64,000 bases of DNA from contig JAJYIU010000017.1 of NCBI GenBank assembly GCA_021789895.1, forward strand, positions 1 to 64,000, read 5' to 3'. Below are positions 18,242 through 26,653 of the stretch, piece after piece. The DNA is from Acidobacteriota bacterium (lineage in GTDB: Bacteria; Acidobacteriota; Terriglobia; Terriglobales; SCQP01). The notes beneath the pieces are model-generated. The model worked only from the letters and a program-made list of their open reading frames with translations, did not search any database and had not been told where the DNA came from. The position numbers and the translations under genes are program-made. How positions within the stretch are numbered: position 1 is the first letter of the stretch; every line of letters begins with the position of its first letter.

Positions 18242-19291
18242 ATGCAGCGCCGGGCCAAAATCCTGATCGGGATCGCGGCGGCCGCGGCCGCGGCCACGCT
18301 GGCATGGCTTTGGTTTGCGCCTTACCGCGGATTCCGCCAGCCGCAGATCGTGAACCTGCGCGCCGGCACCGGGACGCGCGCGATCGCGCAGCAGCTTCGC
18401 AGGGCGGGGGTGATCCGCAGCAGCACGGCCTTCCTGCTCTGGGACCTGCTGCACCGCAAGCAAACCCTGAAAGCCGGCGCCTACCGTTTTCGGCACGCGC
18501 ACAGCCTGACCGAAGTTTTCGCGCGGCTGGCCGCGGGGCGGGTCTTTTATTACTCCTTCACCGTGCCGGAGGGCTATAACCGGTTCGAGATCGCGCAGGC
18601 GCTCGAGAACGACGGGCTCGCCAGCCGCGAAAGTTTTTTGCGCGCCAGCGCCGACGGCGGGCTGGCGCGCAAGCTCGATCCGCAAGCCCAAAGCCTGGAA
18701 GGCTACCTGTATCCGGCGACATATCATTTCGCCCCCGGAGAAAGCGCGGAAGAGATTGCGGCGGCGATGGTGAAGCGCTTCAAGCAAGAAATGCAACGGC
18801 AGCAGTGGACCGGCATCCCGGCGCGGGCCGCCGCGCCGGGCGGGACGGGAGCGGCGCCGGCCGATCCCGCCGCGCCGGCCGACATACACAGTTGGGTCAC
18901 GATGGCCTCGCTGATCGTGAAAGAGACCCAATCGGCCGGGGAGCGCCGGCTGGTGGCGGGAGTCTTTTACAACCGGCTGCGGCAGGGGCTGCCGCTGCAA
19001 TGCGATCCGACCGTGATTTATGCGGCGCAGCTTGCGGGCGAATACCAGGGAGCGATCACCCGCCAGGATCTCAAGCTGGATTCCCCGTATAACACCTATC
19101 TGCGCGCCGGTCTGCCGCCGGGGCCGATCGCCAATCCCGGGCAGGCGGCGCTGGCGGCGGCGGCGCAGCCGGCAAAAACGGATTATCTTTATTTCGTCAG
19201 CAACGGCCACGGCGGGCACCGTTTCGCGCGCACCCTGGCCGGCCAGGACCGCAATATCCGGCTGTACCTGAAGAAAAAGCCACACCGGTAA
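18242..19291 (+). CDS. mltG: Endolytic murein transglycosylase MltG (YceG-like)
   Basis: This 349-residue protein has one N-terminal membrane segment (about residues 7-25), then a LysM-like region and the YceG catalytic domain. The signature runs from MASLIVKETQ, where Glu228 fits the catalytic glutamate, through RRLVAGVFYNRL and LQCDPTVIYA to SPYNTYLRAGLPPGPIANPG, near the C-terminus. MltG cleaves nascent peptidoglycan strands at the cytoplasmic membrane and helps set glycan chain length. An Ala/Gly/Pro-rich insertion sits just before the active site (about residues 194-213). It is followed by two small genes on the same strand. Confidence 0.93.
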   Translation: MQRRAKILIGIAAAAAAATLAWLWFAPYRGFRQPQIVNLRAGTGTRAIAQQLRRAGVIRSSTAFLLWDLLHRKQTLKAGAYRFRHAHSLTEVFARLAAGRVFYYSFTVPEGYNRFEIAQALENDGLASRESFLRASADGGLARKLDPQAQSLEGYLYPATYHFAPGESAEEIAAAMVKRFKQEMQRQQWTGIPARAAAPGGTGAAPADPAAPADIHSWVTMASLIVKETQSAGERRLVAGVFYNRLRQGLPLQCDPTVIYAAQLAGEYQGAITRQDLKLDSPYNTYLRAGLPPGPIANPGQAALAAAAQPAKTDYLYFVSNGHGGHRFARTLAGQDRNIRLYLKKKPHR

Positions 19292-19326
19292 CCGCCGCGA
19301 AGCGCCCGGGCGGCTGGAAGGCACGC

Positions 19327-19818
19327 ATGCCGCGCAAACCCATCCTCGCCGCCTGGTTAAAGGAACTGGGCGAAGGGGTGGCAGAGGAGCCGGAACTGCG
19401 GCAACTGCTGCGGCGGCTGGAAGGCGGGCCGGGGGCGCGTCCGCGGCGGGGATGGAGCCTGGCGCGGGCCGCCGAGATGGCGCATCGGGCGGGGGCGCGG
19501 GTGCGGTGGGGCGAATATGGCGGGGGCGAGGAAGACCGTATGCTGTCGCTGGAATCGCCGGAGGCGCTAGCGGCCGGGATGCAGCGGCTGCACGCGGCGC
19601 TAAAGGCGGCGCAATCCAGCAGCGACCGGGAAGCGGTCGAGCGGGCGCGGAAAGCGGCCCGCCGCTACCGCCGGCGGGCGCTGCAGATGGCCGGCAACGG
19701 CCGGCTGCAGCCCGAAATTCGCGCCCAGAAGCGGGAACTGGCCGATTGGCTGCTGATCTGGCTGGAAATGCCCGACGCCTTTTTCGATTGGCTCGAGCTT
19801 CGCCGGCGGCAGCCCTAA
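19327..19818 (+). CDS. Hypothetical Arg/Ala-rich protein
   Basis: This 163-residue reading frame starts 35 bases after mltG with an ATG. No family is recognised. It is predicted to be mostly helical and very basic, with a centre rich in Arg and Ala (EAVERARKAARRYRRRALQ), and ends in an amphipathic Trp/Leu helix (ADWLLIWLEMPDAFFDWLEL). It has no signal peptide. Its position between mltG and a YkvA-like gene on the same strand suggests co-transcription, but no function can be assigned. Confidence 0.6.
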   Translation: MPRKPILAAWLKELGEGVAEEPELRQLLRRLEGGPGARPRRGWSLARAAEMAHRAGARVRWGEYGGGEEDRMLSLESPEALAAGMQRLHAALKAAQSSSDREAVERARKAARRYRRRALQMAGNGRLQPEIRAQKRELADWLLIWLEMPDAFFDWLELRRRQP

Positions 19819-19869
19819 GCGCAGAAATATAGAGCGGAAAATTATGGAGCCGAGGGAGGGGAGGGCAGC

Positions 19870-20187
19870 CTGGCATCGCGGATCGGAACCGCTTTGGCCC
19901 GCTATTGGAGCCGGCTGAAGCAAGAGATACAGGTTTATCGGCTGGCATTGGCCGATCGGCGCACGCCGCGAGCCGCCAAGTGGCTGCTGCGTTTTGTGCT
20001 GGTCTATCTGCTCAGCCCGTTGGATTTCATACCGGATGCGATTCCGATACTGGGGCTGTTTGACGATGTCGTGCTGCTGCCGGCGGTTTTATTTCTGGCG
20101 CGGCGGCTGATACCGAGCGAAGTAATGAACGACTGCCGGGAGGCGGCTAGAGCCGCGGCCGCCGAGGAAAGACGCGGGCCGGGTTGA
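19870..20187 (+). CDS. YkvA-family (DUF1232) small membrane protein
   Basis: The protein carries the DUF1232 signature VYLLSPLDFIPDAIPILGLFDDVVLLPAVLFLARRL in its central membrane segment region. The first common-type start is TTG at 19894 (97 residues). However, a strong purine-rich Shine-Dalgarno (GGGAGGGGAGGG, about 19854-19865) sits 4 bases before an in-frame CTG at 19870 and about 28 bases before the TTG, so initiation at CTG 19870 (105 residues, LASRIGTALARYW) is preferred here. The function of YkvA proteins is unknown. It is close behind the preceding hypothetical gene and probably in its operon. Confidence 0.72.
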   Translation: MASRIGTALARYWSRLKQEIQVYRLALADRRTPRAAKWLLRFVLVYLLSPLDFIPDAIPILGLFDDVVLLPAVLFLARRLIPSEVMNDCREAARAAAAEERRGPG

Positions 20188-20221
20188 CTTCGCCGGGCGC
20201 ATTCCCTAGCCTTAAAGCCAT

Positions 20222-22894
20222 ATGCCCACGACAAAAACTGCGCGAATTTTAGTGCTGGCGGCACTGGCGGCGGCCCTGATTGCCGCGGCGCCCACGAAGC
20301 CGCTGCGCTCGAGCGTCACCCGGGCCACGCTGGCCAACGGCATGCGGGTGGTGATCGTACGCGATCCGCTGGCGCCGGTGGCGACGGTGGTGATGAATTA
20401 CCGGGTGGGCTCGGACGAGACGCCGGCGGGCTTTCCGGGCACGGCGCATGCGCAGGAACACATGATGTTTCGCGGCAGCCCGGGGTTGAGCAAGGGGCAG
20501 CTTGCCGAGATCACCGCCGACATGGGAGGCGATTTCAATGCCGACACCCAGAACACGGTGACGCAATATTTTTATACCGTGCCGGCGGAAGACCTGAACC
20601 TGGCGCTGCGCATTACCGCGATCCGCGCGGGGGGGGTGGACGATTCGGCGAAGGAATGGGCGCAGGAGCGCGGCGCGATCGAACAAGAGGTGGCCGCCGA
20701 CCTTTCCAATCCAACCTATGTGTTTTACACCAAGCTATTGAAAATAATGTTTGGCGGCACGCCCTATGCGCAGGACGCGTTGGGAACGCGACCCAGTTTC
20801 GACCGGACCACCGCCGCCGCACTGCAGCATTTTTATAGCGACTGGTATGCGCCGAACAACGCCATCCTGATCGTCTCGGGCGACATTGCGCCGCAGGCGG
20901 CGCTGGCGGAAATCCGCAAGCTATTCAACCCGCTGCCGGCGCGCCGCCTGCCCCAGCGCCCGGCCGTCCAGCTCCGGCCGATCAAGGCGCAGCGGCTGCA
21001 GCTCAAGACCGATCTGCCGTACGGCTTCAGCGCGATCGCGTTCCGGCTGCCGGGCAGCGACAGCCCCGATTACGCCGCCGCCAACGTACTGGCCGACGTG
21101 CTCAGCAGCCAGCGCGGGAGCCTGTTCGCGCTGACGCCGGAAGGCAAGGCGCTGTTTGCCGGCTTCGAGCTGGCGAATAGCCTGCCGAAAGCCAGCCTGG
21201 GATTTGCGCTGGGCGCTTTTCCCAAGGGCGGCAACGGCGAGTTGCTGCTCAGCCAGGTCCGCGGCGTGCTCGCCGCCGACCTGAAAAACGGGCTGCCCCC
21301 GGAACTGGTGGCCGCGGCCAAGGCGCATGAATTAGCCGATGCCGAGTTCCAGCGCAATTCCATCTCCGGGCTGGCCTTTCTCTGGTCGAATGCGCTGGCG
21401 GTGGAAGGCCGGCACTCGCCCGAAGACGATATTCGCGCCATCGAGCGGGTGACGCCGGCCGACGTCAATCGGGTGGCGCGGAAGTATCTCAATTTCAACG
21501 AAGCGGTAGAGGCGATCCTGACGCCGCAGGTATCCGGCAAGCCGATCACCCGGAAAAGCTTTGGCGGGTTGGAAAACATGTCGCCCACGCACGTGAAGGC
21601 AGTGGTGCTGCCGGCCTGGGCGCAAAAGGCGCTGGGGACCTTGCGCATCCCGGCCTGGAAGCTCAAGCCGGTGGTGCACAGACTGCCCAACGGGCTGCGG
21701 CTGATCGTGGTGCCGGAAACGATCAGCAACACCGTCAGCGTGTACGGGCGCATCAAGACCAACAGCGATCTCGAACAAGCGCCGCACCAGGAAGGCGCGG
21801 CGGACGTGCTGGACCAGCTCTTCCCCTACGGCACCACGCAGCTTTCGCGGCTGGCGTTTCATAAGGCGCTGGACGACATTGCGGCGCGCGAAAGCGCCGG
21901 CTCCAGCTTCTCGCTGCGGGTTTTGCCGCAGCACTTCGACCGCGGCCTGCAACTGTTGGCGGCGAACGAACTCAGCCCGGGGCTGCCGGCGCCGGCCTTC
22001 GGCATCGTCCAGCAGCAGACCGCGCGCGAAGTAGCGGGCGAGCTGCAGAGCCCGTTTTTCCTCAGCCAACTGGCGCTCGACGGCGCGCTCTATCCCCCCC
22101 ACGATCCGATCCTGCGCCATCCGACGCCGCAGAGCGTGATGGGCCTGAAACTGGCCGACATCGAGCATTATTACCGTTACGCCTTCCGGCCCGATCTGAC
22201 CACGATCGTCGTCATCGGCAATATCGCGCCGGCGGAGGCCACGGCGGAGGTCTCCAAGTATTTTGGCGCCTGGCGGGCGAGCGGCCCCAAGCCGCCGACC
22301 GACTATGCGCCGACCGCGGCGAACCAGCCGCACTTCGCCAATGTCCCCGACCGCAGCCGGGTGCAGGATACGGTGACGCTAGCCGAAACCATGGGATTGA
22401 ACCGATTCAATCCCGACTACTACGCGCTGGCGATGGGCAACACGGTGCTGGGCGGCGGCTTTTACGCCTCGCGCTACTACCGTGATTTGCGCGAAAACGG
22501 CGGCCTAGTCTATTACGTCGGCTCGAACATGAATGTCGGCCGTACGCGCTCAACCTACTCCGTCAATCTGGGCTGCGATCCGCCCAACGTGGCGCGGGCG
22601 CGCGCGATCGTGATTCGCGATTTGCACGCAATGCAGGCGGCGCCGCCGAGCACGGAGGAAATGCACCAGGCCAAGGCGCAACTGCTGCGGCAGTTGCCCT
22701 TGTCGCAGGGCAGCGTGGGCAGCATCGCCATGGGGCTGCTCAGCCGGGCGATCACCGGGCTGCCCCTGAACGAGCCGGAAATCGCCGCGCGGCGCTATTA
22801 CCGGATGAAGGCGGGCGAGGTGCAGGCGGCCTTCCGGCGCTGGATCCGTCCCGACGGGCTGGTGCAGATTGTGACTGGTCCGCCGCCGCAGTAA
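20222..22894 (+). CDS. M16-family zinc metallopeptidase, two-domain
   Basis: This 890-residue protein starts with a signal-like hydrophobic stretch (ILVLAALAAALIAAA). The first M16 domain has the inverted zinc motif HAQEH (His76, Glu79, His80), with a third ligand Glu in the ERGAIEQEV segment near residues 150-156. A second, catalytically inactive M16 domain begins about residue 480 (HRLPNGLRLIVVPETISNTV) and contains the FYASRYYRDLRENGGLVYYVG substrate-binding region. This matches fused periplasmic insulinase-like peptidases of Gram-negative bacteria, which degrade short peptides. Both halves together form the usual clam-shell chamber. Confidence 0.9.
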   Translation: MPTTKTARILVLAALAAALIAAAPTKPLRSSVTRATLANGMRVVIVRDPLAPVATVVMNYRVGSDETPAGFPGTAHAQEHMMFRGSPGLSKGQLAEITADMGGDFNADTQNTVTQYFYTVPAEDLNLALRITAIRAGGVDDSAKEWAQERGAIEQEVAADLSNPTYVFYTKLLKIMFGGTPYAQDALGTRPSFDRTTAAALQHFYSDWYAPNNAILIVSGDIAPQAALAEIRKLFNPLPARRLPQRPAVQLRPIKAQRLQLKTDLPYGFSAIAFRLPGSDSPDYAAANVLADVLSSQRGSLFALTPEGKALFAGFELANSLPKASLGFALGAFPKGGNGELLLSQVRGVLAADLKNGLPPELVAAAKAHELADAEFQRNSISGLAFLWSNALAVEGRHSPEDDIRAIERVTPADVNRVARKYLNFNEAVEAILTPQVSGKPITRKSFGGLENMSPTHVKAVVLPAWAQKALGTLRIPAWKLKPVVHRLPNGLRLIVVPETISNTVSVYGRIKTNSDLEQAPHQEGAADVLDQLFPYGTTQLSRLAFHKALDDIAARESAGSSFSLRVLPQHFDRGLQLLAANELSPGLPAPAFGIVQQQTAREVAGELQSPFFLSQLALDGALYPPHDPILRHPTPQSVMGLKLADIEHYYRYAFRPDLTTIVVIGNIAPAEATAEVSKYFGAWRASGPKPPTDYAPTAANQPHFANVPDRSRVQDTVTLAETMGLNRFNPDYYALAMGNTVLGGGFYASRYYRDLRENGGLVYYVGSNMNVGRTRSTYSVNLGCDPPNVARARAIVIRDLHAMQAAPPSTEEMHQAKAQLLRQLPLSQGSVGSIAMGLLSRAITGLPLNEPEIAARRYYRMKAGEVQAAFRRWIRPDGLVQIVTGPPPQ

Positions 22895-23211
22895 GTTCAA
22901 AAACGTGACTTAGCGGAGGGAATGTCAAACGAAAAATTCAGGTCGAAGCGCGCGAAAAAGACGGCTCCATCCGCCCATCAGCTTCGTTTCGGCTGGCTGA
23001 AAACAGGGCTTTTTACGGGTATCTGGCAGTGAGTGCCGGGTTTTAAGCGGGTCATAACAGCATTCAATGCAAGTCAAGCTAGAGAAAACGTGTTAACCTG
23101 TGCGCAAGTGATTGTTTTTCAAGGAGTATGGGTCCCCCCGGCCAAGCTCCAGGTTTGCGCCGCTCTAAATAAAGCGGCTGGGTATGCAGTTTACATAGGG
23201 AGGAACGGGGG
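22895..23211. other. Intergenic stretch before the TPR gene
   Basis: These 317 bases hold one small reading frame with a good ribosome-binding site (listed separately) and an AT-richer half that probably carries the promoter of the TPR gene. A GGGAGGAACGGGGG stretch just before 23212 serves as its Shine-Dalgarno. I see no clear -35/-10 pair. Confidence 0.4.
22922..23032 (+). CDS. Possible 36-residue basic small protein or leader
   Basis: A GCGGAGGGA Shine-Dalgarno lies directly before ATG 22922, and the frame ends at TGA 23030-23032. The product would be MSNEKFRSKRAKKTAPSAHQ followed by a short hydrophobic Trp-containing tail. It overlaps no other gene. It is too short to classify; it may be a small protein, an upstream leader for the TPR gene, or chance. 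Confidence 0.3.
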   Translation: MSNEKFRSKRAKKTAPSAHQLRFGWLKTGLFTGIWQ

Positions 23212-25398
23212 ATGGGCTTAATGTGGGGCTTGCGCTGGCGTCTGCTCCGGTTGCGTCGCCAGGCTGATCAATGCGCCAGCCGAGGCTTGCAAAATGAAGT
23301 TCGCCGGTTACGGGAAAAAGCCGCCCGGCTGGCGCAACACGCTAAATCTTCCGTCCTGATCGCCCGTTATCAAAACCTCTGGGGCGAAGCCCTATTTTGG
23401 CAGGGGGAAACCACCGCGGCGCGGCAGGCGTTTGAACGGGCGCTGGAAAAGCTGCAATCCACCAGCGCGCGCGCGGAAACGATTCAAGTGCTGTTGAATC
23501 TTGCCCAAGTGGCCAACTGGCAGGGCCGGCTGCAGGCCGCCAATGGCTACCTGGAAGAAGCCAGCCGGCTTTCGCCGACGCCAGCGCAGCTTTGCCGGGT
23601 GCAGGAGGCGCGGGGCGAACTGGAATGCGCCCGGGGCAATTTCCATCGTGCCCGAGTATTGCTGGAACAAGCGCGGCAGATGGCGCGCGGTCAGGGACAA
23701 AAGGGACGCGAGGGCTGGCTGCTGTACGCGCTGGCCCAGGTGGATTGCGACAGCGGCTACCTGACCCGCGCCCTGGAACAGATCGAGCAGGCGGAAAAGT
23801 TGTGGGCCGGGCGCGAACTGCTGGGACGGCCGCAGGCGCTCCGCTTGCGCGCGCGGGTGGAGCGGCGGCGCGGCCAGTTGGGCCAGGCGCAGCCGCATTT
23901 CCTGTCCGCCCTGCAATTATTCAGCGCGATGCAGCATGCCGAAGGCATTGCCGCGTCGCAATCGGGACTGGCGGGATTGGCGCTGCAAGCGAACAATACG
24001 ACCGAAGCCGAATCCCTGCTGGACGAAGCCGCCGCCGGCTACCGGCGGATGGATTACCGCCGGCGGCAACTGGCCATGCTGCTGACCCGTGTGGATCTGC
24101 ACCGGATGACCGGCAACCTGGCCTGGGCGCGCAAGCGCTGTGAAGAGGCGCTGGGGCAGAGCCGGGAATTAGGCGATCAATACTCGGAAGCGGAGGCGAA
24201 ATGGCGATTAGGCGATATGGAAGTGCGGGTGGGGGGCCAGGATTCGGCCCAACCTCAGCTCCTGACCGCGCTGGAATTGTTTCGCCAGAACGGCTGCCGG
24301 CTGGGCGAAGCGCAGGTGCTGCTCAGCCTGGCCCAAGCCGGCGCTCCCGACTCGGAATCCCAGCCGTGGCTGGCCCAAGCGCTGGCAAGTTTTCAGGAAT
24401 CCGGCTGCTGGCAAGGCCAGGCGCAGGCGTTATTAATGCAGGCCCAGGCAGCTCGCAATTTGGGCCAGATGGAAGAAGCGCGGAATCTGTACCAAAGGGC
24501 AGGACAGTTTTACCAGCGGATTGACAGCAAGCCGGGGCTGGCCCAAGTGGCCTTGGGGCTGGGAGACGTGGAACGGCTGCGGGGCGAGCGTCCGGCTTCG
24601 GCCATGGTGCATTACGACAACGCGCAGCGGCTGTTTCATATGGTGGGGGACCGGCTGGGGGAAGCCTCGGTGCGGCGGGCGCGCGCGCAATTGTTGATGA
24701 GCAGCGATGCCGAAGCGGCGCGCGAACAATATCAGGCGACCTTGGGGCTGCTGGGCGAGTACGACATCGTGGAGAAGGCGCACGTCCTGCTGGGGCTGGG
24801 CGACCTGGACAGCCAGGCGGGCAACTACGAAACGGCGCGGCAAAACCTCATGCTGGCCCGCGAACTGTACCAGCGCGCCGGGTTGCGGCTGGGTTGGGCG
24901 CATAGCATGCGCAAAATGGGCCATCTCGACCTGGAGCGCGGCCAGCTCGACACCGCGCGGCAACATTTCGAATTTGCATTGGAGTTGTATGAGCAATTGC
25001 AGGATGGGTGGGGGCTGGGCAAGACCCATCTTGCGCTGGGGGCGCTGGAGCAGCAATTACAAAACCATGACGAAGCGGCGCGGCATTTTATGGCGGCCGA
25101 GGAAATCTATCGCCGGGTGCAGCATCGCGGCAACCTGGGCCGGGCGCTGCTGGGGCGGGCGGGCATCGAACGCGAACTGCGGCGCTATGATTCCGCGCGC
25201 GGGCATTATCTGGAAGCGCGCACGCATTTCCAGGCCAGCGCCGAACTGAGCCAGGAACAAGATGCGCTGCGCCAGTTGGGCGACCTGGAAATGGCCGCTG
25301 GACAGGTGCAGCGGGCGATGCAGTACTATAACGAGTTGCGCAGCCTGAGCGGGACGCCACAGAGCCCGCGCCCGCTCACGGCAGGATCGTTACTGTAA
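23212..25398 (+). CDS. Tetratricopeptide-repeat protein
   Basis: This 728-residue all-helical protein consists almost wholly of TPR-like repeats rich in Gln, Ala, Leu and Arg. Recognisable units include GEALFWQGETTAARQAFERAL, LGDLDSQAGNYETARQNLML, MGHLDLERGQLDTARQHFEF, LGALEQQLQNHDEAARHFMA and RAGIERELRRYDSARGHYLE. No signal peptide or enzymatic domain is seen; the N-terminus has a short Leu/Arg-rich segment. Such arrays resemble the sensor or scaffold part of large regulators such as MalT or AfsR-type proteins, but no DNA-binding or NTPase domain is present. It probably mediates protein-protein contacts; partners are unknown. Confidence 0.85.
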   Translation: MGLMWGLRWRLLRLRRQADQCASRGLQNEVRRLREKAARLAQHAKSSVLIARYQNLWGEALFWQGETTAARQAFERALEKLQSTSARAETIQVLLNLAQVANWQGRLQAANGYLEEASRLSPTPAQLCRVQEARGELECARGNFHRARVLLEQARQMARGQGQKGREGWLLYALAQVDCDSGYLTRALEQIEQAEKLWAGRELLGRPQALRLRARVERRRGQLGQAQPHFLSALQLFSAMQHAEGIAASQSGLAGLALQANNTTEAESLLDEAAAGYRRMDYRRRQLAMLLTRVDLHRMTGNLAWARKRCEEALGQSRELGDQYSEAEAKWRLGDMEVRVGGQDSAQPQLLTALELFRQNGCRLGEAQVLLSLAQAGAPDSESQPWLAQALASFQESGCWQGQAQALLMQAQAARNLGQMEEARNLYQRAGQFYQRIDSKPGLAQVALGLGDVERLRGERPASAMVHYDNAQRLFHMVGDRLGEASVRRARAQLLMSSDAEAAREQYQATLGLLGEYDIVEKAHVLLGLGDLDSQAGNYETARQNLMLARELYQRAGLRLGWAHSMRKMGHLDLERGQLDTARQHFEFALELYEQLQDGWGLGKTHLALGALEQQLQNHDEAARHFMAAEEIYRRVQHRGNLGRALLGRAGIERELRRYDSARGHYLEARTHFQASAELSQEQDALRQLGDLEMAAGQVQRAMQYYNELRSLSGTPQSPRPLTAGSLL

Positions 25399-25454
25399 AC
25401 GCGAGCGGCCGCATTGCCGCGCCGCGCAATTTTTTTTACAGGAGGCATTGCGCC

Positions 25455-26108
25455 ATGCTTCGTTCTTCCGCCAGGGCCAGCGCCTGGATTGCCGTCTGTC
25501 GCCATCGAAGGGCCATGTTGGGAACAGCGGCGCTGCTGGCAACGCTCGGCGCAGGCTGCCGCACGATTGGCGGCAAGACGCTGCTGGGCGGCTCGAAATC
25601 CAATTCCATCAGCGGGTATTATGTATGCCGCTCCATGGGCACCCACCCCTGCGATGCGCGCACCGTCTTCCATCTGGGTAGCAACGGGGTGTGGTCCACC
25701 GGAGAGTACAGCGGTCCCTACGTAATGAACGGCGATGCGATCTCGTTCCGCGGCTTTGGCGGCCCGGCAAGTTGGGGAGATGCGCGGTTCATCAGCCGGG
25801 GCGACGGCAACACGATCACCTTCGGCAGCGGGGCGTCGGCGGTGGTGTATCAGCAGCCGGCGCCAATCCCCGCCGGTTTACCCGGAACCTACAAATGCCA
25901 GGGCTGCTTCGGAACGATCATTCTGAACGCCGACGGCACGTGGAAGTATCCCGACGGAACCGATGGTGGAAATTACTATCTATTGGGCGGCGAACTGCAA
26001 TTTTCCGGCTTAAGCTCCGGCCCGGCCGAATGGGGCCCGGCGATTCCCGGCGCGGGGAACATCAGCTTCAACAGCGCCGCCCGCACCATCCGTTTTTTAA
26101 AACAATAA
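25455..26108 (+). CDS. Exported protein with internal duplication, unknown family
   Basis: An AGGAGG Shine-Dalgarno (25440-25445) precedes ATG 25455. The 217-residue product has a basic start, a hydrophobic core (AMLGTAALLATLGAGC) and a cysteine where a lipobox would be, though LGAGC is not a canonical lipobox. The mature part is two similar modules of about 75 residues. The first starts GYYVCRSMG and contains NGVWSTGEYSGPYVMNGDAI, GPASWGDA and GNTITF. The second starts GTYKCQGCF and contains DGTWKYPDG, GGNYYLLGGELQFSG, GPAEWGPA and GNISFNS. Each looks beta-rich with a W/Y-G pattern. No known family is recognised. It is probably a secreted or lipid-anchored beta-sandwich protein. Confidence 0.75.
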   Translation: MLRSSARASAWIAVCRHRRAMLGTAALLATLGAGCRTIGGKTLLGGSKSNSISGYYVCRSMGTHPCDARTVFHLGSNGVWSTGEYSGPYVMNGDAISFRGFGGPASWGDARFISRGDGNTITFGSGASAVVYQQPAPIPAGLPGTYKCQGCFGTIILNADGTWKYPDGTDGGNYYLLGGELQFSGLSSGPAEWGPAIPGAGNISFNSAARTIRFLKQ

Positions 26109-26133
26109 ACCGGGCGCAGACGCAAGCCAGGCC

Positions 26134-26595
26134 TTACTGCGGGCGCAGGAAATCCTGGGTAATGAAGAGCTGATGGTGGGGGGCGGGCGCGATCCCGATG
26201 CCGATTTCGGTATAGCGCGGGTTGAGGATGTTGGCGCGGTGATTGGGCTGGAAGGCGGGCTCGCGCATGAACAATTGCATGGCGTCGCGGATGCCATTGG
26301 CCAAGGCGACATTCTCGGCATAGGCGCTCCAGGCCAGGCCGGCGCGGCGCATGCGTTTCCCCGGCGTCCAGCCGTGCGGGCCGTCATGCATGAGTTCATG
26401 GCGGCGGCGCATAAATTCCGAGTGCGCCCAAGCCACCCGCGCCAGCCGCGGGTTCCATTGCAGCGGTCGGGCGCGGCCGCCGGTTTCATCGCGGTAACGG
26501 GGGTTGGCGCGCGCGGCATTGACCAGCGCCAGCATTTGCCGGGCCAGCGCGCGCAGGCGGGCTTCATCGGACGAGAATAAAAGAAATTCCAGCAT
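26134..26595 (-). CDS. CAP/SCP-domain protein (cysteine-rich secretory protein family)
   Basis: The 153-residue protein is a single CAP domain. It has LNPRLARVAWAHSEFMRRRH-type helix features (WNPRLARVAWAHSEFM), ELMHDGP, AENVALANG, and the signature HRANILNPRYTEIGIGIA, with the conserved histidines and glutamate of the CAP cavity. Bacterial CAP proteins are usually exported, but this frame has no evident signal peptide and no in-frame upstream start that provides one. It is convergent to the preceding exported protein gene and lies just downstream of an ADOP permease gene on the same strand. Confidence 0.82.
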   Translation of the reverse strand: MLEFLLFSSDEARLRALARQMLALVNAARANPRYRDETGGRARPLQWNPRLARVAWAHSEFMRRRHELMHDGPHGWTPGKRMRRAGLAWSAYAENVALANGIRDAMQLFMREPAFQPNHRANILNPRYTEIGIGIAPAPHHQLFITQDFLRPQ

Positions 26596-26653
26596 CTTGA
26601 TTTCAGCATAACGCGGCCGGCCGGAAACGGCCGCAGCGCAGCCGCAGCCAGGG

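Noticed and set aside
23033-23221. 62-codon frame before the TPR gene
   Set aside because: It overlaps the TPR gene's start region, has no ribosome-binding site and no family features.
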